This document shows positions 1 through 15,984 of a stretch of DNA of 22,599 nucleotides, one piece after another (position 1 is the first letter of the stretch; the number at the start of each line of letters is the position of its first letter). The notes under the pieces are model-generated. The model searched no databases and had not been told where the DNA came from. It saw nothing but the letters and a program-made list of their open reading frames with translations. Source of the stretch: Mesotaenium endlicherianum (lineage: Eukaryota > Streptophyta > Zygnematophyceae > Zygnematales > Mesotaeniaceae); assembly GCA_009602735.1 (NCBI GenBank), contig WELA01003891.1:598671-621269 (forward strand), read 5' to 3'. Position numbers and translations under genes: made by a program.

Positions 1-5252
<5,252 letters not shown>

Positions 5253-6110
5253 GTGCACCTACGAGAGGTTAAAGAGGAGGAGGGCTTGCATGATCAGGAG
5301 ATGTACTTTCAAAAGAGACAATTTGGAAAGTCCACTGCTGAAGAAAAACTACTGTCATCTGATGCTGGCGTGTACTTCTAATCAGGTCTGTCCTGGTAAC
5401 TCCAGACTTTAAAAGTGTACAAACGACGAAGCCAACTTGCACATGCAAACTAAGAGGTCTGTATTATAGAGCCCTTCTCAAGACCAAATTTATTTAAGAA
5501 AATTTGGGGGGGGGGGGGTATAGAAAAGGGTGGCAGGCCAAACCACGTGCGATTACTAAATTGGCCTTGAAGTTTTCATGTGGTTGATCACTACGAAATA
5601 ACAGAAAATACAAATAGCTTCATCACTGGGTTTGACTAGCTTTTAGGTTTGAACATCGATGAATCATGTATGCAATCGTGGACTATTGTGATACATAAGA
5701 TAAGATATGTTAAAAGTAGCTCCTATGCAGGGCGAGGGGTGGGCACAAACAATTAAGTCTGCTTAATCTAACAAAAACATTTTCACAAGCAAATTGTATG
5801 TGGTACAAAGAAGTTCTAGGGTTAGACCACTTCACAAAACCACACCTACACAAAAAAAAAGTTGTGCATAAATGGTAATAAAAAAAACTTGCTTACTGTT
5901 CACGCAAGCAATCGACCTTGGTCCAGCCCACATTCTAGGGTTTCCCAGAAATGTTGCTACCTATGCATGGAAGGCCACATGCAGCTTGGTCTACATCTCA
6001 GCTGGAAACAACAGTAGTGTCTGCAACTATGTTACGCTTAAATTATGAAGTGATGGCCAATTGTTATTTCGAGTATCAAGGTCCACGTTGCACTTCCTCG
6101 CACCTCCAAA
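5253..6110. other. RPT4 3' UTR and AT-rich intergenic spacer
   Basis: The composition drops to AT-rich soon after the RPT4 stop. It includes a 13-base G run (5506-5518) and an A-rich stretch with a possible polyadenylation hexamer near 5876, which is far from the stop and uncertain. No gene is recognised. Confidence 0.6.
5506..5518. repeat. 13-base G homopolymer
   Basis: Uninterrupted G run in the spacer after RPT4. Confidence 0.97.
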
Positions 6111-6113
6111 GGC

Positions 6114-6860
6114 TTGGTGCCCTCCACCTGGCGATCTCCGAAGCTCAACAGCTGGAGCCTGGCAAAGCTGCCTTTCTGGTTGCGGGAATTGCGCTCCTTC
6201 ACCACCCTAACAATAAACTGCCCCCGAGCTTCTCAGGCAGAAGGCCCACTAGGGAAGGAGGATGCACACACACTGGGGCAGACATGGACGTCCTGCAGGA
6301 GCTGGAGCTCCTCTTCACGTGCACGAGCTTCAGAGCTGACCCTTGTTTCTATTTCCGCTCTCGGCCCCGCCATCGCCGGAAGCGGGCGGGGCTGCCGCCG
6401 CTGAGCTCCCTCTATAGCTGCTTGGGTGCTGACGTGACCGCTACGAGCTTGTCAAGACTTGACAGCCGTCGTCTACCCCCCCCTGAGGAGGCTGCGGCTG
6501 CACCGAGACTCTCTCCCGCAGCTCACGGCGCCCGCGCCCCCTCCTGAAAGAGCTGACACTCCACGTGCGAGGGCCCCAGAGGCCGCGCCGGAGAGTCGAC
6601 CAGCTCGCTCTCCGACCTGCACCCCACTTCCTTGGAGAAGCTGCTTGCGTTCGCGCTCGCCCTATGCACTCTTGACGTGCTGCTCCGTGACGAGGTCGAG
6701 TCTGTTTGGCTCCAGTTGGGGGCCTGTCTCTTGGGGCCTCACATTATGGCGCTGACAAAGCCAAAGGGCTATATCGGCTCTCTTGCAGCGTTGACGACAT
6801 ACGCGCGCCCTCCCAGAGCTGCGGAGAGGCCACTGCGGGGTGCTGGAGTTTTTGATGGGG
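6114..6860 (+). pseudogene. Leucine-rich-repeat gene fossil, frame-broken
   Basis: LRR-like segments occur one after another on the plus strand but in changing frames. They are WSLAKLPFWLRELRSFTTLT then INCPR (about 6156-6225), LQELELLF (about 6294), ELTLVSISALGPAI (about 6331), PLRRLRLHRDSLPQL (about 6481), LLKELTLHVRGP (about 6541) and LSDLHPTSLEKLLAF (about 6612). The LPxWLxELxSLxTLxIxxCP pattern is typical of LRRs in plant surface or NLR-type proteins. No continuous frame, start or kinase/NB domain is present, and introns do not obviously repair the frames. The stretch is GC-rich inside an AT-rich spacer. I read it as a decayed LRR gene fragment; a chance resemblance in Leu-rich translation is the main alternative. 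Confidence 0.45.
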
Positions 6861-8250
6861 GTGTCTAGGCAGAGCCCCGTGACAGCTGTCTCGGACCTCG
6901 GTGGACTGCCTCTGCTCTCCGAGTGGGGCCAGGGGCAGGCTCTTGTCTGGTGCCAGCGGGCTTTGCTTCAAGTATCAAGAGCTATGAGGAGTATGCGCAA
7001 GCAGGTGACCCTTACAGATGCCACGCGGGATGGCCAATCAGGTCTCTTGTGACACACGGCGCGCTGCAAGCCTCACGCAGCAGGGAGGGAGGCAGGGAGG
7101 GAGTCGTCAAAGGTCTAGCTAGGACTTCACTGTGCGTGCTGCCAGGCGGGGGCCTCGGGGCATGCATTAATGTGGGGGGGAGAATGGCAGATGGGCATTG
7201 ACGCACTTGGCAGAGGGTACGACAGGTAGTGCAAGAGGGGTCTTGTCAAGCTGGTCAAGCGCATCTCGGAACACGGCTCCACTGCTCGTTCCTCAAATTT
7301 TCCAGGCGGTTGCGTGAGAAAGAGCTGACTTTATCAATTGAGTCTAGTTATTATATATTTGATGTGGCGATTATACAGTGCCTTTTGCAACTTTGAGCAA
7401 ACAAAGGCCCTCCGTGCTGGACCGATTCCTTTGCAGTATTTTTTGTCAATATGTCGGCGCTCATAACAACCTGCAGCAAGCTCGTCGTACCTTCAAATAT
7501 GTTGGAGTTACAGCAGTAGCTCTTCAATCATATGAGTGCAATTGTGTCCTCGCTTTCCTCACCAAAATGCTCTGTGAGCTAGGGCAGAGAACGCCACCGG
7601 GCACTCTGACTGGTAGATCCTTTTTAAGGCACTAGGAAGTGTGCATGGACGCAGGCCGGTAGCCATGGGCACTAGACGACTGTATGTTGCTTTGAAATGC
7701 ACAATAATTCCGGAATCTTCCACTAGTTATGCGCATACGCGCACACATATATCGTGGGGCCTGTGGATTTAGTAGGCAATTTCAACTTGGTGTTTGTTGT
7801 ACAGGTAGTATACACCAGCTAGCGCCATTAAAGTTTTCACGTACACGGCCACTTGACTTGTGCTGATAAATTTGGAAACACGTCGCAGTACTTCCACAGC
7901 AATGCTATAGCGCTTGAAGCTTCTTCTGGACTTCACACACGACTGCGTGAACCTGCCTGGCGTAAACTGGCAAAACTGGCCAAAACTGGCTAAAACTGGC
8001 CAAAACGGTTCTTGGCGATCGAGAGAAGACCTTATGAAGACCTGCAGGGACCTGCACTTCTTATTTTGCCGTTCACGGTTGTTGTTCATAAGAATCGCTG
8101 TCTTGATGTCCTGGACAGGCAACACATGACAGGAAAATAAGAGCAAGTAAAAACAACGTCACTCAAAACTTCGTGAATTGACGGGAATTGATGGTGCTAA
8201 ATCTTTAGCCGGTCCAATGGCTGACAAGTGTCCCCGTTTAAGGGAAAGGA
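6861..8250. other. Intergenic spacer without a recognised gene
   Basis: 6861-7210 is GC-rich and may be further remnant of the LRR fossil, but no clear repeat is seen there. 7211-8250 is AT-richer. A 125-codon open frame on the minus strand (7769-8146) and an 85-codon one on the plus strand (7378-7635) resemble no family I know. The first runs through the 10-bp repeat at 7963-8007 and is probably chance. Confidence 0.5.
7963..8007. repeat. 10-bp tandem repeat
   Basis: About 4.5 copies of the decamer AAAACTGGCC with single-base variants. On the minus strand it reads GGCCAGTTTT. Confidence 0.9.
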
Positions 8251-8252
8251 CG

Positions 8253-8260
8253 TATAAATA
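8253..8260 (+). promoter_or_regulatory. Possible TATA box for INTS3
   Basis: TATAAATA about 300 bases upstream of the INTS3 start codon. A second candidate, TATAAG, is at 8300-8305, and a reverse CCAAT (attgg) lies near 8322. The transcription start is unknown, so the assignment is tentative. Confidence 0.35.
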
Positions 8261-8376
8261 ATTCAACATGCCCAATCCACAGGGCCACTTCGCGGCACTT
8301 ATAAGGCACTTCACGACAATTTATTGGTCCCCCATCAACGCCCGGGAGGGGGGTGCCTGGGAGTCGTTAAAAAAGC

Positions 8377-8559
8377 ATGGCGGGATACCCACATGATTCT
8401 CAAAATGTCCCATGCACAGAGCAGACGAAAAAAGGTGATGACCATCGCAGCACAGCATATTGTGGAGTTCAAGTTCGCGATATAAGCAAGCTTGCTTGTG
8501 AGGTCGTCCTGATCCTGGTCCGTGGCAGCCCCGTAAAGGTGCTGGTGAGGAAGGACTAG
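8377..8559 (+). other. Candidate upstream ORF of INTS3 (60 codons)
   Basis: An ATG-initiated frame of 60 codons (MAGYPHDSQN to VLVRKD) ends with TAG at 8557-8559, one base before the INTS3 ATG. If transcription starts at the TATA candidates it lies wholly in the 5' UTR. The peptide matches no family I recognise. It could lower or re-route INTS3 translation, or be a chance frame. Confidence 0.35.
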
Positions 8560-8560
8560 C

Positions 8561-10317
8561 ATGCCTCTCGGGAATGATGGGAGAGTAGCTGGTGTACAAG
8601 GTGAAGCACATCAAGCCCATAACTCCAAATTGCTTAATAGGGGCAGCTTTGATGCACCTGACGAATTCGAGCGCCTTCTTTTACATCAATACTCCCGTCT
8701 TCTAGAGGCTCTCAGCTGCAATGAGTCCGAGGTACATAGCACTCTTCAGGAGCGAGTATCCGAGGGGTCGTCACAGCATAGTGACGTAATAAACGGACTC
8801 GTCTATGGCATACTGACGGAATCACACTCTCCCGTCACATTGTTTTCGTACTTGAGCTCAGTAACCAGGGATGCCTATGTGGCTTGTCTAGTGACCTTGC
8901 AACGCCTGGTAGTGGAGAAGTGGGGGAAGCTTCTACAAACCTCGAGGGTGCAGATAATTTGGTTGCTCAAACAGCTCATTGCTCTTTCTGTAAGTGATAC
9001 TGAAGCCTTATGTCAATGTCTATTGCGCCAAATAGCTGGGGGAGATTTGAGTATCAACAATGTGTGGCTGGCGTCTCAAGTCCTGGATGTACTTCGAGAG
9101 AACAAAGTTTGGCTTCATGGCCATCCCACTCTGCTTACCACAGCTCTCTACACGTATCTGCGGTTACTCCCTGATCATGCAGCAGCCAAGAACTTAGGGG
9201 AGCTGAAACGGAATGAGGTCACGTTTTGCATACAGTTACTCAGAGACCGATTCACTGACTGCATGGTCATCGGCCGAGACCTGGTGCGTCTCTTGCAAGA
9301 CGTGGCCTGCATGGCTGACTTTGAGCCTATCTGGAGAGACCTGCTCTCAAACCCTGAGGCCTTTGATGCTCCAGCATTTGCAGACTTGGCGCAGCTTTAT
9401 GTTGTCAGAACGCCTACTAGGTATCTAGCTTCCCGTGTCACTCCCGATATGGAAGTGCACTTACGGTTCATGCTGACGCATGTGAGGATGGGTAACCAGA
9501 GGAGGTATCAGGCCTGGTTTGCTCAGAAGTACTTGTCGACGCCAGAGAGTGAAAGCTTAGTCTGCGACCTGATCCGCTACATCTGCTGCAATGTCCATCC
9601 GACAAATCAGACCCTGCAGTCTGACATAGTACCAAGGTGGGCAGTAGTGGGATGGCTCCTGAAGTGCTGCAAGAGTGCTCACACAGAGGCCAACGCGAAG
9701 CTGGCCCTCTTCTACGATTGGCTCTTCTTCGTGACCAAGACTGACAACATCATGAACATAGAGCCAGCCATTCTCCTCATGGTGTACTCTATCCCCAAGT
9801 ACGCCGACATGACGAATTCCCTCCTTGAGTTCCTCTTCCTGCTGCTCGATAACTACGACCCTGTGAGGAAGGATGTCCTGCAGAGAGGGATCTCAGCTTC
9901 TGTGGAGATACTCGTAGGGAAGGGAGTGGTACGGTCCCTGGAGCCCCTGTCAGCAAGCCAGCTGGTAGCCCCAGCTCTCAGGGAAAAGCTGCTGGTGAAT
10001 TTCTCCCCCTTCTGTAAGCTCGATGCCCATGTGAAGACTGAGGCGGCCCCTCCTCCGATTGTCGCTGAGCAAGCTGCACAACCACAAACATCCATTCTTG
10101 CGGGGGAGCTCAGCCCAGCGTCACCTGGGCACCTGGAAGTGAGGGGAGGGGCTCCAGGAGTGAAGCTGGCAGAGTTGAGAGCGCATCACAAGGCAGCAGG
10201 CGGTGTGGTTTCTGTGGAGCCTTCTGAGGCCCATCAGGATGTGCCAGAGTTGGCAACTGTACCTCCCGCGGAGCACTCGCCTTCTTCGTGGCCACCAGGG
10301 TCCACAATTGCATCGAG
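8561..10317 (+). CDS. INTS3: INTS3 exon 1, N-terminal helical-repeat domain
   Basis: 585 codons plus two bases with no intron, covering the whole conserved N-terminal domain and about 100 residues of low-complexity linker. The donor is gtacaa at 10318, phase 2 (AG, completed by G of the next exon to give Arg). Codon use is mixed at the start and becomes GC-rich after about 9900. The absence of introns over 1.75 kb contrasts with the 75-192-nt exons of RPT4 nearby. Confidence 0.93.
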
Positions 10318-13300
10318 GTACAAACACTCTTCCTTTCTAACTTCGCCACAGTGTGGTGCCTGAGACAAGTCATATTTTAGCTGTGGCTATGTCTGGACAG
10401 TATTTTTGTCAGAGAAGCACCTGCCTGATAAATCCTAACGTGTGTGTTTTCCTGTTCTAAACTATAGGGAAGCCGGTGTGGAGCCCAGCTCTCAGAACTT
10501 GGTGCAGGGTCTGTCGGCTCCTGCCGATCCACTCTCAGGGGGTGCCAGTGAGCCTCCGCCAGCTGCAGCACCGGTTCCAAGGAGCGGGCTGAAGAGGAAG
10601 GGGTCGTTTGGAGCAGACGACGCGGTGCAGGAGCTTCAGACAGCCGTCAGCCACCTGGCGCAGGCGGTGGCACAGTCGGTCTACGCTGCCAAAGCTGCCC
10701 TGGAGGACGTGCTCGGCGTGTACACTGCCGTCTGGGACAGGCTGTCCGTCCGGACGACCAAGCACCTCAAGGGCGAGGACGGCGAGCCTGTGAGGGTTGA
10801 CACCCCGGTGGCCAATGGGCACGCCAGCAGCCCCGCTTCTGCAGGAGGCACGGGCCCCTTGGCTGCGGGCACGCTGGCCCAGCAGATAGTGGAGACGCTC
10901 GGGCGGAGCGGGCACAGGCTGTTTGCGCCGCTGCGGGAGGCGCCCCTGGCGCAGCCGAGGGGCGACGAGACGGGCTCGCTGAGCTCCACCGTGCTGCGGG
11001 AGTACGTGCGCACGGGCCACCCCCAGCTGGCGCAGCTGCTCGTCTGCTTCCAGCAGCGGCAGAGGCTCCAGGTCTCTCCGCGCCTGCTCTGCTACGTGTG
11101 CCGGCTGGCGGAGGAGCTCGACCAGTCGACGGCCACGGCCTACTCGCTGGAGGACGTGGAAGCACTGCTCTCTGACGCGGGTGCGGGCGGCGACGTTGTC
11201 GAGGGTCCTAAGCATGGGGGTGCTGTCAGCGTCGAGCGCGGTGCTAGTGACAGCGGCAAGCAGGAGGGGGCAGAGGATGTCCTAGATGTAGATATAGACG
11301 GGGAGGCAGGGGAGGAGGCGGCAGCCGTGGAGGCAGAGAAAGAGGGGGACGAGAACGGCAACAACATTGAGAAGGAGCATGAGGGGAGGGTGCAGAGTGG
11401 CAGCACTGCGGAGGCCTCTCAGGCGAGGCCTGGCGCTGGGTGGCAGGAGGGAGGGGTGCCAGGCGGCCACCGCTCGCAGATGGGGGGCAGCCGACGGAGG
11501 AAGCCCCTGAGGGTGAGTAAGGAGCGTGAACTGTACCTGGTGGGCCGCCTCGCCATCACCAAGGCTTTCAGCGCGTACGTCGTCCTGCTACAAGAGCTGG
11601 CTAAGGGGCTGCCCAATGAGCAGGGCGAGCCGCCGGATCGGGGGGGGGAGGAGGGGGAAAGCAAAGAAGCAAAAAAAGCGGAAAAGCGGAGAAACGAAGA
11701 AGTGAACCCCAATCCCGCCTTTCTGGAGGAATCGAGCCGTGCTGGACGTAGCGCTGGCAGGTACACTCCAGGGAGGCGTAAGCCGGCGTGCATCGGTGAT
11801 GATGGAGCTAATCGACGAATGCACTGATGGAGCAGTGCACGACAGCAGGAACAGGCGCAGGCGCCACCTGGACGTGCATCTGCACTGCACAAGCTTTCTC
11901 GATCAAGCACGTTGTCTGCAGACGACCTGCAGATGACTCGCCCGTCTCGCCTGCCCATGGGTGAATGTGCACATGCAGGTGGCGATGAAGGCGATGGTCG
12001 CGAGATAGCAGACAGTATAGACAACAGCTGTCAGACACAGCCGCCATTGGACTGTACATCAAAACAGTGGGCTCGTCCATCTGCAAGGGTTGTGATTGCC
12101 CACTAAGGCACCTAGCGCTTGCAGCTCTTACCTTTCGGCAGACCCAGCCTCTCTCACGAGAGCCACCGCAGCTCGATTGCTCTCGGCCTCCCCCTGCCAG
12201 CACAGCAGTGGTGCATGCATGCCAGCTCTCATTGTGTGCATGAGGCAGGAAGNCTGGAACATCTTCCAAGGGGGAGGGGGGGGAGGGCAAGGGAGCGGGT
12301 GAGGCTGGAGGAGGCTGGCCTGGCCGGAGCAGAGCGGCCATGGCTCACAACCTCCTCGTATCCGACCTGGGCGTGAGCCTGCTGTGGAATCCGCAGCGCT
12401 TGCTCGCGGTGCTGCCGAGGGTGTACAAGTACCTGCCACAGCTGGCCGTGGGGGACCGGGAGATCCTGCAGCTGATGCTGGGGGCAGCCAACCCCGGCGA
12501 GGTGGCGGGCTGGGCGGCCCGCCTGGCGCTGGAGGAGTTTGCCGTCTTCGGCACCCGCGAGGGAGCCGTGGAGGGCCTCGTAAGGAGTTCGGCCGACTGG
12601 GACTCCCAGGAGCAGCAGTGGCTGTGGGAGCTCCTCGCGGCGGAGTCCCTCCGATGGCCGGCATCCACGGTTCTGAGAGTGGTCTCTGCCGTCGCTGAGC
12701 GCGTGCAAGCTGCGGGAGCTTCGACCACATCAGCAGCCGCTGCAGCAGCAGGTGCAGGCGCGGGTGCAGGGGCTGGAGCAGGGGTAGGTGCAGCTGGGGA
12801 TCGAGGAGGGAGCAAGGCAGGGAGGCTCTTGGTCCTCGCAAAGCAGAGGGCGTGTGATTGTGAGGCAGCCTCTGGGCTGACAGCTGTCCTGCGGGGGAGG
12901 CCGCCCATCCCCAAGCTTGTGGCTGGGGTGCTCGACATGCCAGATGTCTGCTCCAGCTTGTGCGCGGCCGTGCTGGCATCCTGGGCTGCGTCCTACCACT
13001 CCTCGTTCATCGCTGCGCTGCACAGCCCTGAAGTGCGCGCTGTCAGGGGGGGTAGTGGGGATGGTTTGACGGGGGGGGCGTCAGAGGAGCCTCCCGGCAA
13101 ACCTGCTGTCTCTGGAGCAGCTGCAGCTGCTGCTGCCGCGGATCATAAGCTTGGGAAGAACAGCACACTTCTCCTTGTCCTTAGAGCTCTTGCAGAGAAG
13201 GTTGCAGCTCTAGAGAGCCAGAACCCTCTCGAGGCAGACAGGCACAGGGAGGTCTTAGCAGCTCTTCTCGTGTATGCCAAGGGCCAGCAGGGCCCCCGTG

Positions 13301-13419
13301 TGGGGAGAAAAGAAGATGGTGTGACAGGATTAGAGCAGGGCGCAGAGGGTAGTGAGCAGCAGCAGCAGCTAAGTAGCAGGACGGGGCAAGAGCTAAAGGA
13401 GCCCAGGGAAGGTGTCTAA
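8561..13419 (+). CDS. INTS3: Integrator complex subunit 3 (INTS3) homologue, interrupted by an assembly gap
   Basis: INTS3 is a scaffold of the Integrator complex, which cleaves snRNA and other RNAPII transcripts. In animals its N-terminal helical-repeat domain also forms the SOSS single-strand-DNA sensor, and its C-terminal domain binds INTS6. Exons: 8561-10317, 10468-11760 (3' end tentative) and about 12333-13419 (5' end tentative), stop TAA 13417-13419. Residues about 30-486 follow the INTS3 N-terminal domain closely, with QIAGGD, IGRDLVRLLQ, LASRVTPDME, CDLIRYICCNVHP and NAKLALFYDWLFF. The last exon matches the C-terminal domain (VYKYLPQL, SSADWDSQEQQW, VLASWA). An in-frame TGA at 8546-8548 makes 8561 the first possible ATG. 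The predicted product is about 1,370 residues, longer than the human protein (about 1,040), because of low-complexity insertions. An N at 12253 falls between exons 2 and 3, so residues may be missing there. Confidence 0.93.
10318..10467 (+). other. INTS3 intron 1 (150 nt)
   Basis: GT-AG intron with a T-rich 3' end (gtgttttcctgttctaaac before atag; ctaac-like branch candidates nearby). It restores the frame exactly, phase 2. Confidence 0.85.
10468..11760 (+). CDS. INTS3: INTS3 exon 2, middle region with acidic low-complexity insert
   Basis: The acceptor is aactatag (10460-10467). The frame continues as REAGVEPSSQ. Residues DAVQELQTAVSHLAQAV and LLCYVCRLAEELDQ are predicted helical and likely belong to the INTS3 helical region. 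An acidic Glu/Gly/Asp-rich stretch (about 11275-11395) and a Lys/Glu-rich one (about 11640-11705) are lineage-specific insertions or disorder. The proposed donor gtacac at 11761 would leave phase 2. The frame itself stays open to a TGA at 11825-11827, so the true end is uncertain. Confidence 0.8.
11761..12332 (+). other. INTS3 intron or missing-sequence region containing the second gap
   Basis: No INTS3-like codons are recognised here. The N at 12253 interrupts it. To the right of the N the sequence is a G-rich run (about 12269-12305). An acceptor AG at 12331-12332 would join in the frame required by a phase-2 donor at 11761, but it lacks a pyrimidine tract. Confidence 0.5.
12253..12253. other. 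Assembly gap marker (single N)
   Basis: Single N between aggcaggaag and ctggaacatc. Unlike the N at 2487, I could not find the left-flank sequence repeated to the right or the reverse. An unknown length of real sequence may be missing. Confidence 0.9.
12333..13419 (+). CDS. INTS3: INTS3 terminal exon, C-terminal domain
   Basis: From the ATG at 12340 onward (first Met of this frame segment, probably internal to the protein), the frame encodes SDLGVSLLWNPQRLL, PRVYKYLPQL, an aligned SADWDSQEQQW and a C-terminal helical stretch matching the INTS3 C-terminal domain. An Ala/Gly run (about 12725-12800, GCA/GGT repeats) and a second Ala run near 13115-13140 are slippage-type insertions. The tail is Gln/Gly/Glu-rich and lacks the Lys/Ser-rich human ending. 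Confidence 0.85.
12725..12800 (+). repeat. In-frame Ala/Gly codon repeat in INTS3
   Basis: Runs of GCA, GCT and GGT/GGC codons give alternating Ala-Gly after an Ala run. The unit size is a multiple of three and the frame is kept. Confidence 0.8.
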
Positions 13420-15980
13420 ATGCCATCCTCTCTCTCGTATCTCTTAGCAGGTATTTCCGCATCTGCAATTTGTAAATAGTGAAGAGAAATGAACGTACGT
13501 CTCCACTGCCTTTGCAGGCGCTGGGTCTCACATAGTCCTTGGTGGGTTCTCTATATCCCCGGAGGAGCTGGCTGTTGGGAAGCTGGCTCAGTGGAGCCAT
13601 TAAACAAATAGTTTCAGATGTCTAAGCTCCTGCTGGAGGTAGACACAGGCACTCTGCGTAAGCAAAACCATGTGCATTCGCATCAGTGCAGAACTAGTAG
13701 AGCCCAATGCTTGTTGGGCAAGTCGCAAAAAATGTCTTCAGGTATCTACACCAGCTTTGCATGATGTGCATGCAAGCAAACCACCAGCCATAAGGTTATG
13801 AGGGCAGGAGGGCAGAGAGGGGTTGCAGCACGTACTCTTATGTCAATCGATGGAGACAGTGGGCACACGCCAGGGACAACTTGCACGGCGTGAGACGTCG
13901 CCCACCTTGTCTCACTTATCTGCACAATGCATTTGATCATGATTCACGCATGTTTCTCGATGCCCCCTCTACGGGCTTTCTGGTGATAAGTGGGACCCAA
14001 GTAGCGGGATGCACAGGCGCTGTGGTGCCAACAGCCCATGTGCTGCTTGCTGCCCCTCATGCGAGGTGCATCAAAGTAACCCTCTGGCACTATTTTTGAA
14101 CTCCTCGGTCCCAGTACACCAACTCGGACTGATTGACCGCATCCGGGACCCGACTACGCCTCAGAGCACCCATGACCGACTGCAATCAGCCCTCCAGCCA
14201 TGTATGAATGCCGCCCACACGCCAGTCGCAAGCGAATCAGACCGGGTGGCAACGTCAAGAGATTGGCACGTGGAGGAACGTGAAGGGTGCAGCCCTGTAT
14301 GACAGGTAACAAGGGCCGGCAGAGATTGGGGGTTGTGGCAGGTGACAGGTGGCGAACAGCCTCCAGCTGCCACTGGTGGCAGGCGTATGTGAAATGGAGC
14401 TGCTCCAATTGGGGGCCTGGAACTCCACAGCTGTAGTCTCTCCTCAGGTAAATGAAGGTCTGCCAGGTGGCGTTCCGCTAGGAGCAAGCAGTTATGCAGC
14501 CGCATGCAGCAGTTGCTACAAAGGCACCCACTTGACGGATGTGCTTTGAAAACTCTGAGTACCTTAGGACGATAGAATCAAGAGGCATGGTGGCTAGACT
14601 CCAGCACTTCTCTTGTGCCTGCAGGTAACTCTGCCTCAATGGCCATCAAACTGGACATGCCCCCTCACCACCTGCCAGCCTGTCAATGCCGGGTATGGCG
14701 TTGGCACGTCACTGGCACAGGCACAGGCACAGGCACTAGGACTGCCACTGGCCTACAGCAGCAAAAGCTAGCAATTTGCATTTGATAAGAGGGGACGTTG
14801 CAGCTACCTGATCTACACTCAAGGGTCTGTATGGGCAAGGCTGGTGGATGAATTGCAGAGACCTAGCTAGCTCCTCTTAACGCATAGGGGCTGCCCGCAA
14901 AGTTGCTTCCCCACTCTGAAGTAGCGACTCATGTGTGTTCTCCCCACGCTACAGGAATGACTGTTCTTGACCCTGCATTAAGCCCACTTGGCAATATCTG
15001 ATGCGTCATACGATGTCCAACCATATTGCAGAGACAGCGTCAAGCCACCTTCTAGATGTCGAGAAGTGTATGTGGGGAGCATTGGGGTCGAAAGCTACAC
15101 ATGCTGTAGGTTGCATAGCCCTAAAGTGATCGTTGATGTGAGGAAGCGACACAAGCGCTGGGGATCTGCTGTGTTTTCTGCTCATGCTAGCACCAGTAGC
15201 CAGCCTTATTCAAGCATCACTTTATGTTGCACAATTGATCACAGAAAAGGTCATGCAAAGTCTACCTGCACTCTGCACTAGCAAGAATGCCATTGCTTGA
15301 GCTTTAGCATTTGATAGCTCTAGTCAGAAGAAATATTGAGAAGAAGAAAACTGCCTGCTACATACAAGTGCCCCAAGTAAATTTGGTCCCAAGAAGTCGA
15401 GTACGTCAAGTACGTATAGTCAATTTCTATCTCATTAAAATTTACGAACCATGTCATAAAATTAATACCTGCCCATAAGGGACAAGGGCCGTAATATAAC
15501 TGTGTCGTTGACAAAGCACATCAAGGTTGCAGAAAGCAGGTCTTTGACAGTGTAGGACATATATTTATCACATCATTTAAGAAGTGTCCTGTGCCTGTTG
15601 CTGTCTTCACATTCTGGCCAACACCAATGCCATGAACTTGTACTCGACGCACATCCGGGACTGAAAGGACTGACAACCATGGCAGATACAGGAAGAAGGA
15701 ACCTGAGGAATATATATAGAGGAATGTTAGCATTTAGTCCATGTTTACCACGAAGGAAGAAAACGGTATATGCATAAACATTTATGCATAAGCACTTGTT
15801 TAGCCGAATAGTAGAGGAACGTAAAAATCAGAGCAAATTATTCTTCAATACATATAATACAGAAGTAAAAAATGTGTGACTACATTGTGAAGCTACAGAA
15901 TCTAACCACTTGATATGTACCGTCTTTCAAAGAAAAAAATTCGTCTTGTAGCCTTTCAGGCACCCGCATCAACCAGCCCA
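13420..15980. other. Intergenic region without a recognised gene
   Basis: It lies between the INTS3 stop and the 3' end of the SRC2-like gene. It has mixed composition and open frames of at most about 140 codons in any direction, none resembling a known family. It includes a short GGCACA repeat at about 14714-14737. No tRNA or other RNA gene was recognised. Confidence 0.55.
14714..14737. repeat. GGCACA hexamer repeat, 4 units
   Basis: Four adjacent GGCACA/GGCACT units. Confidence 0.9.
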
Positions 15981-15984
15981 ATGC

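Noticed and set aside
7378..7635. 85-codon plus-strand frame
   Set aside because: No family resemblance, no splice partners, and composition like the surrounding spacer.
11808..12979. Long minus-strand frames across the INTS3 3' part
   Set aside because: They are antisense shadows of GC-rich coding sequence, run through an N, and resemble no family.
13881..14549. Overlapping small frames on both strands between INTS3 and the SRC2-like gene
   Set aside because: Each is under 120 codons with no recognisable motif; no consistent exon chain could be built.
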